10,765 bases of DNA from CAYPHJ01 sp964410485 (lineage in GTDB: Bacteria; Desulfobacterota; Binatia; UBA9968), in assembly GCA_964410485.1 (NCBI GenBank), contig CAYPHJ010000135.1, forward strand, positions 1-10,765, given 5' to 3'. A program made the translations under genes and the position numbers. Below, one piece after another: positions 1-7,052 of the stretch. The notes below the pieces were generated by a model, which worked only from the letters and a program-made list of their open reading frames with translations, was not told the DNA's origin and did not search any database. Position 1 is the first letter of the stretch, and every line of letters begins with the position of its first letter.

Positions 1-134
1 GGATTGCTGGACTTCTGGAATGAAATGGTGTCTAGTTCTAGCGTTCATTCTTGCCATACACTTCTACTACGTTGGGCCGGTGGCGCTGTGAGAAGCATCA
101 ACGCCGCGTACTTTCAACTTGGGAGGTGCTACTG

Positions 135-554
135 ATGAGTGTACCGTTCAAAGGGGGATGCGCGTGCGGTGCGATTCGCTACGAGGCCACTGCGGAACCC
201 ATCTTTGTCGCCCACTGCCATTGCAAGGACTGCCAGAAGATGACCGGAGCACACATGGCCACCGTGGCGGCCGTAGCGGCCGATGCCTTCACGGTCGAAC
301 AGGGGAAGGCTAAAGTTTACGTCACCATTGGGGACAGCGGTGGCAAGGTGTACCGGTCGTTCTGCGCCGAGTGCGGGTCCACGCTGTATTCTACGGCCGA
401 CGTGATGCCGGGATTTTACTTCGTCGAGGCTGGTAGCCTGGATGATGCCAGCTGGCTTCGACCTACCAGTCACATCTACACCGCGAGTGCGCAGCCATGG
501 GCGCGGATTCCCGCGGACATGGAGCAGCATCCCAGGATGCCGCCGACTGGCTAG
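135..554 (+). CDS. GFA-family zinc protein (glutathione-dependent formaldehyde-activating enzyme/CENP-V-like fold)
   Basis: A 139-residue protein, the usual size for the family. The zinc-binding cysteines are all visible: C9 and C11 in a CxCG motif near the N-terminus, C28, C30 and C33 in CHCKDC, and C77 and C80 in CAECG. The tail PWARIP...MPP is also typical. Founding members were described as promoting S-hydroxymethylglutathione formation, but most relatives have no proven reaction, so the function is open. The ATG at 135 is chosen because GGGAGG lies at 121-126, eight bases upstream, and because the family domain begins at residue 4. A longer reading from 51 adds 28 residues with no family similarity. 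The start overlaps a TGA at 133-135 that closes a frame open from the window edge. The last 17 codons and about 57 bases downstream recur at 9672-9779. Confidence 0.9.
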   Translation: MSVPFKGGCACGAIRYEATAEPIFVAHCHCKDCQKMTGAHMATVAAVAADAFTVEQGKAKVYVTIGDSGGKVYRSFCAECGSTLYSTADVMPGFYFVEAGSLDDASWLRPTSHIYTASAQPWARIPADMEQHPRMPPTG

Positions 555-611
555 ATTCCAGCTGCGCGCGATCAGAGATTTAAAAGTTTCCCGCGCTCGC
601 AAAAAAAGCCG
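503..611 (+). repeat. Copy A of a duplicated segment: 3' end of the GFA gene plus downstream spacer
   Basis: This stretch aligns by eye with 9672-9779 in the same orientation, with roughly 10-11 differences and one single-base length difference over about 108 bases, close to 90% identity. It covers the last 17 codons of the GFA gene, its TAG stop and about 57 bases beyond. Similarity ends after the A-rich run and AGCCG. Within the coding part the differences are one silent change and two conservative replacements (H to Y, R to K), so the two copies look like relatives of a gene rather than a random match. Confidence 0.85.
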
Positions 612-988
612 ATCCCGCTGGAGAGATCCAAACTTCTCTCAGTCCCCGCTTCTGATTATCGCCGGGATTGGCTACTCGCCAGGGGCCAAACTTTTCTCTC
701 AGCTGATTTCTCGTCGAATTCTGACAGTTGGTCGAGTAAGACCGAACAGGACTCTGCTAGATACCAACGGCGATCAGGATTGGAACCCTCAACCCGGGGC
801 CAACCAGCCGCCAACAAAAGAGGTGACATGGCACCTAGTAGGCCTTGACAAGCTTTTCATGAGTGACCGCTTTCGGTCTGTAAGCTTTGTGTGCAGCCGG
901 TACGATTTTACTGCGATGCCCCCACCTTAATCACCGTGCTTGACACGGAGAGAGCCGGAATAATAAACGTACTGTGCGCGATCACGCT
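555..988. other. Gene-poor spacer between the GFA gene and the HyuB-type gene
   Basis: I see no credible gene here; open frames in it lack family similarity and a ribosome site. It holds the end of repeat copy A (to 611), a 6-bp hairpin GAGAGA/TCTCTC at 621-640 with an 8-base loop, and an imperfect direct repeat CCAAACTT(TT)CTCTCAG at 628-642 and 686-702. It also holds a hairpin GACCG-CTTT-CGGTC at 865-878 flanked by AAGCTT at 850-855 and 882-887, and a possible promoter/operator at 931-966. I checked around 760-810 for a tRNA T-arm and found no foldable tRNA. Confidence 0.6.
931..966 (+). promoter_or_regulatory. Candidate promoter with an overlapping inverted repeat upstream of the HyuB-type gene
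   Basis: A perfect -35 hexamer TTGACA sits at 940-945, followed after 15 bases by TAATAA at 961-966 as a possible -10; that spacing is short, so this is tentative. An inverted repeat CCGTG-N5-CACGG at 934-948 overlaps the -35 and could be an operator. Transcription would begin near 973, leaving only a very short leader before the ATG at 989. No Shine-Dalgarno sequence precedes that ATG, consistent with a near-leaderless message. Confidence 0.3.
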
Positions 989-3229
989 ATGCCACGTTCA
1001 CGGAAAAAAGGAAAAGCCGAACTGGACCCGGTTCGGTACGAAATGTTTCTGCACCGCCTCTGGGCCATCGGTGAAGAGGGGCGTATGACACTACAGCGGG
1101 TTACGGCCTCTCCGATCGTTTCCCAGGGCGGCGAATGCATGAGCTCTTTCTACGACCCGGAAGGGACCATGGTGCTGGCCTGCTCCGGTCACCTGAGATT
1201 CGCTGCCGCAACCTCCGACGCAATCAAAACCCTAATCCGCTGGTACAAAGAATCCCCCGGCTTCTTCGACGGCGATCAGTTTTTCTTCAACGATCCTTAC
1301 GTCGCCGGCTCGCACACTTACGACATGATGATCATCAAGCCGATTTTTCATCGCAAAAAACTAATCTCCTGGACCGCGACAAGCACGCACACCGCCGATA
1401 CCGGCGGATTGGTGCGAGGCGCAGCGACGGAAATCTACCACGAAGGAATCCGCATCTTGGGTCTCAAAGTTGTCGAGCGGGGAGAGTTCCGGGACGACGT
1501 ATTCAAAACTCTCACCGAGCAGTGCCGGGATCCGCAGTATGTAGGGCTGGACGTAAAAGCAATGATCGCCGGAAATAACGTCTGCGCGCGGCGGTATCTG
1601 GGCTTGGTTGAAAAGTTTGGTCTTGCCTTTGTTCAGGCCGCAGGGAACAAGGTTATCGCAGACTCGGAAAACAAAGCGAGGGCCAAGCTACGCTCCATGC
1701 CCGACGGCCGCTGGGTGTCGCGGGCGTATCTCACCACTCCGGAGGGTAAAGAACGCAACGCAGTCCCGAGACAGATCATCTGTTCGATGATCAAGCGGCG
1801 AGATGAACTTCACCTGGACTTCACGGGCACGAGCCCGCAGACAACCCACGATGTTAACTCAACTCTTCCTAGCACGATGGCCCATGTGGCGGTCGCCCTG
1901 ACCAACACGATCTTTTGGGACGTACCGTGGAGCGATGGCAAATTGCGGCCAGTAAAAATCACCGTTCCTGAAGGCTCGATCCTGAACTGCAAGTTTCCCG
2001 CTGCCTGCGCTGCCGCGCCCGTGGTTGGGGGAATCCTTGTGGCCGCGGTGTGCGATTGCGTGGGGAAGATGCTCTTCGCCGCCGGGCGCCACGAAGAGGT
2101 AACCGCGTCTTGGTACTCCATGTGGTACGAGGGCGGGCCCGGGTACATTCCTGCGGGGCACAACCGTGCGGGGATCCGCACTGCCATGGGAATTTATGAC
2201 ATCCACGGCAGCGGCCTGGGAGCGACCCCGTCTCGCGACGGAGTCAACACCGGCGGCCATATGAATATCCCCGCGGGCGGAATCAGCGACGTGGAGCGGA
2301 CCGAAATGCAGTATCCGCTACTTTATTTTGCTCGAAACCATAACAAGGACGGCTCGGGGTTCGGCAAGTTTCGCGGGGGGTTGGGCACATACCGAATCTT
2401 CATCGTCTATGGCTCGCATGACTATACCAACGACTTCAAACCCTACGGCGTGCTGCCCCAAGGTGCTCTAGGCCTGTTCGGGGGCCATCCGGCCGGTTGC
2501 GGCGGGTTGCGCGCGATTTTCCTTACCGGAGGAGATTTTTTTTCCCGGGTACAGTCCGGAGATTACCCGACTCGGATCGAAGAGGTACTCGGCGGGAATT
2601 GGGGGAGACTTTACTTGCCGGAAGGCAATCCGGGGAGAGTGTCTCTGCCGGAGTTCTCGCTGCTGTGCGACTATGTGGCCAGCGGGGGAGGCTACGGGGA
2701 CCCGTTGGACCGCCATCCCGACAGGGTGGCCCGCGACGTGAGGATAGGCGCGACATCGGTCGAGATCGCCGAGCGCGTCTATGGCGTGATCATCGATCCT
2801 GGAGACTATTCTCCAGATCGAGGCAAGACAGAAAGCCTGCGAAACCGGCTGCGCAAGGAAAGACTCAACGAAGGGAAGCCTCTGCCGCACCCGCAAAGCT
2901 CTTTGAAGCGCTACCGAGAGGGGCCGCTCAAAATTAACGAATACCTCGAAATTGCGCAGAACGGCGGGGATGCAGTGATCCAGTGTGTTCGCTGCGGCCA
3001 CAGGTTTTGTCATCCGGGAGAGAACTACAAGAAATATAGTCTCCGGCGAATCCGCTCCTTAAGCTCCATCGCCAATTATCTATTCCCTTCCGCAGAGCAA
3101 TACGTCGGCCATTATCACGAGTACATTTGCCCGGAATGTGCTACGCTCTTGCAGGTTGACGTCTTCTGCCCTGCGCTTGGCGGCGAGGAGGATCTCTGGG
3201 ATATACGTATCGGTCTGGATGAGAGCTGA
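989..3229 (+). CDS. Hydantoinase B/acetone carboxylase alpha-type subunit fused to a C-terminal acetone carboxylase gamma-like zinc domain
   Basis: A 746-residue protein. Residues about 12-602 are a HyuB-type domain: LDPVRYEMF at the N-terminus, NDPYVAGSHTYD at 101-112, HTADTGG at 134-140, and the family's C-terminal signature ASGGGYGDPLDR at 564-575. H109, D112 and H134 match in spacing the Mn ligands I recall from the acetone carboxylase alpha subunit (His150, Asp153, His175), so the metal site looks intact. After a basic linker, residues about 661-746 resemble the gamma subunit of acetone/acetophenone carboxylases, with cysteines C666, C669, C674, C714, C717 and the ending CPEC...LLQVDV...LWDI. 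Family members carboxylate ketones or hydrolyse cyclic amides with an ATP-binding HyuA partner, which is absent here. The ATG at 989 is preferred; GTG at 974 is possible, while ATG 1085 has a better ribosome site but would remove conserved residues. Confidence 0.88.
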   Translation: MPRSRKKGKAELDPVRYEMFLHRLWAIGEEGRMTLQRVTASPIVSQGGECMSSFYDPEGTMVLACSGHLRFAAATSDAIKTLIRWYKESPGFFDGDQFFFNDPYVAGSHTYDMMIIKPIFHRKKLISWTATSTHTADTGGLVRGAATEIYHEGIRILGLKVVERGEFRDDVFKTLTEQCRDPQYVGLDVKAMIAGNNVCARRYLGLVEKFGLAFVQAAGNKVIADSENKARAKLRSMPDGRWVSRAYLTTPEGKERNAVPRQIICSMIKRRDELHLDFTGTSPQTTHDVNSTLPSTMAHVAVALTNTIFWDVPWSDGKLRPVKITVPEGSILNCKFPAACAAAPVVGGILVAAVCDCVGKMLFAAGRHEEVTASWYSMWYEGGPGYIPAGHNRAGIRTAMGIYDIHGSGLGATPSRDGVNTGGHMNIPAGGISDVERTEMQYPLLYFARNHNKDGSGFGKFRGGLGTYRIFIVYGSHDYTNDFKPYGVLPQGALGLFGGHPAGCGGLRAIFLTGGDFFSRVQSGDYPTRIEEVLGGNWGRLYLPEGNPGRVSLPEFSLLCDYVASGGGYGDPLDRHPDRVARDVRIGATSVEIAERVYGVIIDPGDYSPDRGKTESLRNRLRKERLNEGKPLPHPQSSLKRYREGPLKINEYLEIAQNGGDAVIQCVRCGHRFCHPGENYKKYSLRRIRSLSSIANYLFPSAEQYVGHYHEYICPECATLLQVDVFCPALGGEEDLWDIRIGLDES

Positions 3230-3331
3230 GTTGAAAGTCGAAAGAGTGTTGCAGATTTACGGCTGACATCTCGGGATTGCTTCGGGAAATGGAGGCGACT
3301 AAAGTCCGCCGGTCCTGCAACGAGGTTGCGG

Positions 3332-4141
3332 ATGCCCAAGCACCTCACGGACGAGCAGATTCAAGCCTACCGACGAGACGGCTGTGTGTTTCCCTTTACC
3401 CTGTTCACGCGTGAAGAAGCGGCAAAGATTCGGCAAAGATTCGAACAATTGGAAGCGCTCATCGGTACCGAAGTCCAGCAGAGATTTCGCATCAAAGCTC
3501 ACTTACCCTTCCCCTGGCTAAACGATTTAGTCCGGCATCCGCGGTTGCTCGACGCCATCGAAGACATAATCGGACCCGACATTCTTTGCTGGGGCTCGAG
3601 TTTTTTCACCAAAGATGCCCAGGACCCGCGCTTTGTATCCTGGCACCAAGACTCCACGTATTACGGGCTGAGTCCGCCGGAAACGGTCACTGCCTGGGTT
3701 GCGTTTACCGACAGTAAGGTAGAAAGCGGATGTATGCGGTTCATCCCGGGGAGTCACAGGGCTGGACAGCTGAAGCACCTCGAAACCTTCGACAACAACA
3801 ATTTGCTCTCGCGCGGCCAGACGATCCCGCAAGTCCACGAAGCTTCTGCCGTGGATATCAAGTTAAATGCCGGCGAATTCTCGCTCCACAGCGAATTTGT
3901 CATTCACGGCTCGAACCCGAACAAATCCCCTGGCCGCCGCATTGGGTTTTCCATCCATTATATCGGGCCTCATGTTCGACAGACCCTATTTCCAGGCGCC
4001 GCTGCCGCCGTTGTCCGAGGAAAAGACACACACGGTTATTGGCAGCCCGATCCCGTGCCGGCATTTGATTTCGATCCCGATTGTCTTTCGGCGCTGGATC
4101 TTGCTTACAGCCAATACAAATCAGTCAAGCAGCATGCATAA
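3332..4141 (+). CDS. Phytanoyl-CoA dioxygenase (PhyH)-family Fe(II)/2-oxoglutarate-dependent oxygenase
   Basis: A 269-residue cytoplasmic enzyme of normal length for bacterial PhyH relatives. It begins with the typical LTDEQIQAYRRDGCVFPF. The iron-binding triad is visible: H105 and D107 in WHQDSTYYG and H192 in FVIHGSNPN. R203, in PGRRIGFSIHYI, is placed to bind the 2-oxoglutarate carboxylate. SGCMRFIPGSH at 132-142 is a family hallmark. Members hydroxylate small organic molecules using O2 and 2-oxoglutarate; the substrate cannot be read from sequence. ATG 3332 is preferred because GAGG at 3322-3325 lies six bases upstream; an in-frame TTG at 3326 lies almost on top of that site. It follows the HyuB-type gene by 102 bases and precedes the dehydrogenase by 65, on the same strand. 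An 11-base tandem repeat (3420-3441) lies near its 5' end without harming the frame. Confidence 0.9.
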   Translation: MPKHLTDEQIQAYRRDGCVFPFTLFTREEAAKIRQRFEQLEALIGTEVQQRFRIKAHLPFPWLNDLVRHPRLLDAIEDIIGPDILCWGSSFFTKDAQDPRFVSWHQDSTYYGLSPPETVTAWVAFTDSKVESGCMRFIPGSHRAGQLKHLETFDNNNLLSRGQTIPQVHEASAVDIKLNAGEFSLHSEFVIHGSNPNKSPGRRIGFSIHYIGPHVRQTLFPGAAAAVVRGKDTHGYWQPDPVPAFDFDPDCLSALDLAYSQYKSVKQHA

Positions 4142-4206
4142 TCCCGATCGAGCAATGCGATACGCAAGCTCTGACGCTCACAGTTGACTTAGCCGGGGGT
4201 GATATC

Positions 4207-5058
4207 GTGGCGGAGAATTACCTGGAAGGAAAAGTGGTCGTGATTACTGGTGGTGGGGGCGGTATGGGCACTGTCATGAGTTTGAGTCTCATCGAAGTTG
4301 GAGCCCGGGTTGTAGCGATCGATGTCGAACAGGAGAGATTAACGGAGCTTGCCAGCAAAGTGAGCAGGCCAGCCGACGAAGGCGCTCTGCTTCCCGTTCG
4401 CGCCGACATCGTTCAAGCTACGGAGTGCGATCGGATCGTTGCAGAGGCACTCGGTAGGTTTGGTGCAATCCATGCTCTGGTAAACAACGCAGGCATAGGA
4501 ATGCAAACGATTCGTCCCGATTACCTGAGTCGACCGATTCGTTTCTGGGAAACCGACCCTGACCGGTGGCAGGCAATGATGGATGTCAATTGGAAAGGCG
4601 CTTTCCTTATGGCGCGAGCCGTTGCGCCCCATCTCCTAAAGCAGGGCTGGGGTCGGATCATCAACGTGACCACCAGCCTCGATACCATGTATCGAACCTG
4701 TTACACGCCTTACGGAATGTCCAAGGCAGCGCTGGAAGCGGCCACGGCGAGTTGGGCGAAGGATCTCGATCACACGGGTGTGACTGTCAATGTGCTGGTG
4801 CCGGGTGGTCCCACCAATACGCGCTTCATCCCAATCACCGCGCCGTTCGACAGGCAGTCACTGGTTCAGCCTGAAGTCATGGCGGCACCGATCCGCTGGC
4901 TTATATCTGACGCGTCCGGCGAGTTTACAGGACGGCGTTTCATCGCGAACCAATGGGATACGGCGCTTCCCGCCGAGGAAGCGGCGAATAAAGCCAGTTC
5001 CCGTGCGGCATGGCAAGAGATTGCGTCGAAGGCTGTATGGCCGGGCGGCCGGCAATGA
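4207..5058 (+). CDS. Short-chain dehydrogenase/reductase (classical SDR), probably NAD-dependent
   Basis: A 283-residue SDR with every classical element: the nucleotide-binding turn TGGGGGMG at 14-21, NNAG at 93-96, catalytic N128, a serine at 157 in NVTTS, and YGMSK giving Y169 and K173. D39 ends the second strand (VVAIDV), which in this family favours NAD(H) over NADP(H). The enzyme should interconvert an alcohol and a ketone or aldehyde. I chose GTG 4207 because the near-consensus ribosome site GGGGGTGAT at 4195-4203 ends just upstream and the Rossmann fold starts a few residues in; the longer reading from TTG 4081 would overlap the dioxygenase gene by about 60 bases. Residues 100-120 form a longer insertion than in minimal SDRs. 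Its position after the PhyH-type oxygenase suggests it oxidises the hydroxylated product, which is inference. Confidence 0.92.
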   Translation: MAENYLEGKVVVITGGGGGMGTVMSLSLIEVGARVVAIDVEQERLTELASKVSRPADEGALLPVRADIVQATECDRIVAEALGRFGAIHALVNNAGIGMQTIRPDYLSRPIRFWETDPDRWQAMMDVNWKGAFLMARAVAPHLLKQGWGRIINVTTSLDTMYRTCYTPYGMSKAALEAATASWAKDLDHTGVTVNVLVPGGPTNTRFIPITAPFDRQSLVQPEVMAAPIRWLISDASGEFTGRRFIANQWDTALPAEEAANKASSRAAWQEIASKAVWPGGRQ

Positions 5059-5079
5059 CCCGAGATTGCATTCCCGGAA

Positions 5080-5172
5080 ATGTCTTCTCGTTGGAACCGA
5101 GCGCGGTTCGCTCTCGTCTGGGGGTTGGCTGCGATTCCTTATGCAGTCGTTGCAGTCGTTATAGAAGATTAG
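5080..5172 (+). CDS. Possible 30-residue single-span membrane peptide (weak)
   Basis: A short frame in the 159-base gap between the dehydrogenase and the ABC binding protein. It begins MSSRWNRARFALVWG, with three arginines, continues as a hydrophobic stretch of about 18 residues, and ends in acidic ED before TAG. That charge pattern fits one inner-membrane helix with its N-terminus inside. Part of the helix (AVVAVV) is encoded by a 9-base perfect tandem repeat, GCAGTCGTT, at 5143-5160. The start has only GGAA directly before it, with no proper ribosome-site spacing, and I know no family it belongs to. It may be chance. Confidence 0.2.
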   Translation: MSSRWNRARFALVWGLAAIPYAVVAVVIED

Positions 5173-5217
5173 AAATGGTCACCGCAAGGAAAACATTTTC
5201 GGCCAAAGGAGGGTCCA

Positions 5218-6183
5218 ATGAAACGCTTTGGTTTTGGTTGCGTTATTGTTTTGATCTTGTCGCTAGGACCGCAGCTACCTGCTCTCGCGCAGGTTCCAGT
5301 AGTGCAGATAAGCTCTTTCGACAGGCCCTCGTTCGGGCATACCATCGCCACCTTGATCGAGGCCAACGGCTTCGACAAAAAAAACGGAATCCGTATCCAG
5401 TGGGTCTTCAAGGAGTCACGCGCGGCGAACACGGACTTCGCCGCCGGTCGAGACAAGGTTACACTTGCTTCGGCCCTGTTGTCCGAGGCCAATCGCCGCT
5501 TGGAGGGAGTGAGAGCGGTCATTCTCTTCAACGCAATGAATCTTCACGGCGCGCTGCTCACCTCGGACCCGAAGATCCAAAGCCTCAAAGATCTCGACGG
5601 CAAGACAATCGCGGCGAACACGGTAACGACGAATTATGCCATGTTTCGCTACTTCGCCATGAAGGCAGGAGTGGATCTCAAAAAGCTGCAAGTCCAGTCC
5701 GCGACTACGGCCGGGTTGGCGGCGCTGCTCTTGGCCAAACGCGCGGATGCCGTCCATGTCTGGGAACCGCAGTACTCAAGTATTCTGCATGACAATCCCG
5801 GCCGCTTCCATATGATCGAGTATGTGCACCAGTGGGATGCGATTCATGGCAGACCTCAGAGAGGTAATCTCACGGTGACCGCTCACGAGGATTGGATTGC
5901 GGCTAACCGCGAGCTTATTCCAAAGATCTACAGGGCCTTCAAAGATTTGGCAGCGTGGTTGCCTGGAAATTACGATCAGGCAACCAAAAAGGTCGCCGAG
6001 GCCACAGGGATTGCCCCGGGGGCCATCCGAATGGCTCTAATGGCGAATCGGTATCCTATGGATGTGGTTCCCGCAGCAGATATCAGAGAATCCATTAACG
6101 CGATTTTTCGCGCGGGAGTGGAAAGTGGCTACATGAAGAAGCTGCCTGATGAAGGAATCATCTATACCGGGCTGAAAGACTAA
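5218..6183 (+). CDS. ABC transporter periplasmic substrate-binding protein, NMT1/SsuA/TauA-like
   Basis: A 321-residue exported protein. The N-terminus MKRFGFGCVIVLILSLG is a signal peptide with a likely cleavage after ALA (residue 24). The mature part has the two-lobed binding-protein pattern of the nitrate/sulfonate/taurine group: PSFGHTIATLIEANGFDKKNGI near the start, SLKDLDGKTIAANTV around 121-135 and KRADAVHVWEPQ around 174-185. Relatives bind alkylsulfonates, taurine, nitrate, thiamine-pyrimidine precursors or aromatic acids; the ligand is not predictable here. A strong ribosome site AAAGGAGG at 5205-5212 supports ATG 5218. The permease follows 32 bases later and the ATPase after that, so the three parts of the importer are complete. 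With catabolic genes upstream on the same strand, its ligand is plausibly their substrate. Confidence 0.92.
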   Translation: MKRFGFGCVIVLILSLGPQLPALAQVPVVQISSFDRPSFGHTIATLIEANGFDKKNGIRIQWVFKESRAANTDFAAGRDKVTLASALLSEANRRLEGVRAVILFNAMNLHGALLTSDPKIQSLKDLDGKTIAANTVTTNYAMFRYFAMKAGVDLKKLQVQSATTAGLAALLLAKRADAVHVWEPQYSSILHDNPGRFHMIEYVHQWDAIHGRPQRGNLTVTAHEDWIAANRELIPKIYRAFKDLAAWLPGNYDQATKKVAEATGIAPGAIRMALMANRYPMDVVPAADIRESINAIFRAGVESGYMKKLPDEGIIYTGLKD

Positions 6184-6215
6184 CCGATGCGCGGGTTCCT
6201 GGAGGAAACATAGCC

Positions 6216-7052
6216 ATGGCGGGAGGAGTGACCGGTACGAAGGTAGCTGCATCCGCGGAGCAGAGAGACGGTCTGTCACGGGGGCTGAGCATCGTGGCTG
6301 GAAAGAAGGAGCCGATCATTTCGCTCCTCGCGATTCTCGCGGTCTGGCAAACGCTCTCGTTCCTCCTTCCCGCGTACTTCTTTCCCAGCATCGTTACGAT
6401 TGTCGCCTACTTGGTGGAGATCTTCACGACCCCCCAGCTCATCCGTGACACGGTGATCACCGTGTCACGGATCTTCCTCGGGCTTTGGCTTGCCTTCTTC
6501 AGTGGAGCGATAGTGGCTATCTTGATGGGCTTCTCCCGGGCCGTAGAGAAATACATTCTCCCCGTCCTGCACTTCATCATGGGCATTCCCGCACTCTCCT
6601 GGGTGGTGTTCGCCATTATATGGTTTAGCCACGTGGAGACGCGCATCGCCTTTATCCTCCTGGCGGGCTGCCTACCGAGCTACGCGTTAATTATTCACGA
6701 CGGCATCAAGGGAATCCCGAAGGAGTATTACGACATGTTGCGGGCAATGCGCCCGACTAGGGGGCAGCTTTTTCAGAAGCTCATTCTCCCGGGGGTACTT
6801 CCCGCCGTCCTCACCTCCTGGAAGGTCAATCTCGGTCTGGCAACCCGGGTGGTCATCGTAGCCGAGCTTGTCGGCGCAACCCACGGTATTGGCAGGAATC
6901 TTCTCCTTGCCCAAGAGCTTTTCCGGATGTCCCAGGCGATCGCCTGGACCCTGATTCTGGTCCTCTTCCTGCTCGTCACGCAAGCCGTCCTGCTCTTGCT
7001 CGAACACCGCCTTCTGCGCTGGAGGCCCGCCAGGGAAGGAGGCATGGGATGA
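6216..7052 (+). CDS. ABC transporter permease, SsuC/TauC-like
   Basis: A 278-residue inner-membrane protein with about six membrane segments (roughly 33-52, 57-71, 87-106, 113-135, 143-160, 240-262). The cytoplasmic coupling loop is EYYDMLRAMRPTRGQ (170-184) followed by FQKLILPGVLP, the family's ATPase-contact motif. A soluble N-terminal tail of about 30 residues is longer than usual. GGAGG at 6201-6205 lies ten bases before ATG 6216. The stop overlaps the ATPase start in ATGA at 7049-7052, implying translational coupling. Codons 76-86 are encoded by a perfect 32-base palindrome (6441-6472), yet the peptide there still follows the family pattern (TVxRxxxG), so the gene appears intact. Confidence 0.93.
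   Translation: MAGGVTGTKVAASAEQRDGLSRGLSIVAGKKEPIISLLAILAVWQTLSFLLPAYFFPSIVTIVAYLVEIFTTPQLIRDTVITVSRIFLGLWLAFFSGAIVAILMGFSRAVEKYILPVLHFIMGIPALSWVVFAIIWFSHVETRIAFILLAGCLPSYALIIHDGIKGIPKEYYDMLRAMRPTRGQLFQKLILPGVLPAVLTSWKVNLGLATRVVIVAELVGATHGIGRNLLLAQELFRMSQAIAWTLILVLFLLVTQAVLLLLEHRLLRWRPAREGGMG
6441..6472. repeat. Perfect 32-base palindrome inside the permease gene
   Basis: The left arm ATCCGTGACACGGTGA is followed directly by its exact reverse complement, with TGATCA at the centre and no loop or mismatch. The flanking bases (C at 6440, C at 6473) do not pair. It encodes residues 76-86 of the permease, between the second and third predicted membrane segments. A perfect match of this length is not expected by chance in 10 kb. 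It could be a protein-binding site or form a strong mRNA hairpin or a DNA cruciform; the sequence alone does not say which. Confidence 0.97.

Noticed and set aside
20..91. 23-residue hydrophobic peptide frame (starts MKWCLVLAFI)
   Set aside because: No ribosome site, very short, and overlapping the other open frame; likely chance.
1..135. Frame open from the window edge, ending in TGA that overlaps the GFA start (TGATG)
   Set aside because: It could be the tail of an upstream gene coupled to the GFA gene, but the 44 residues show no recognisable motif, and a stop-start overlap alone is too little to call a gene.
771..811. Possible tRNA T-arm-like sequence near TTGGAACCCTCAACC
   Set aside because: The T-loop lacks the required purine pattern on either strand and no matching acceptor or anticodon stem can be drawn.
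442..930. 162-codon frame bridging the GFA gene end and the spacer
   Set aside because: It overlaps the GFA gene in another frame, has no ribosome site and no recognisable domain; composition looks like spacer translation.
5094..5109. Hairpin GAACCG-AGCG-CGGTTC as a terminator after the dehydrogenase gene
   Set aside because: No T-run follows and the next gene begins about 100 bases later on the same strand; a 6-bp stem is common by chance.
5010..5792. 260-codon frame overlapping the dehydrogenase end and the ABC binding protein
   Set aside because: Out-of-frame shadow of the binding-protein gene, which has a signal peptide, a ribosome site and a clear family match.
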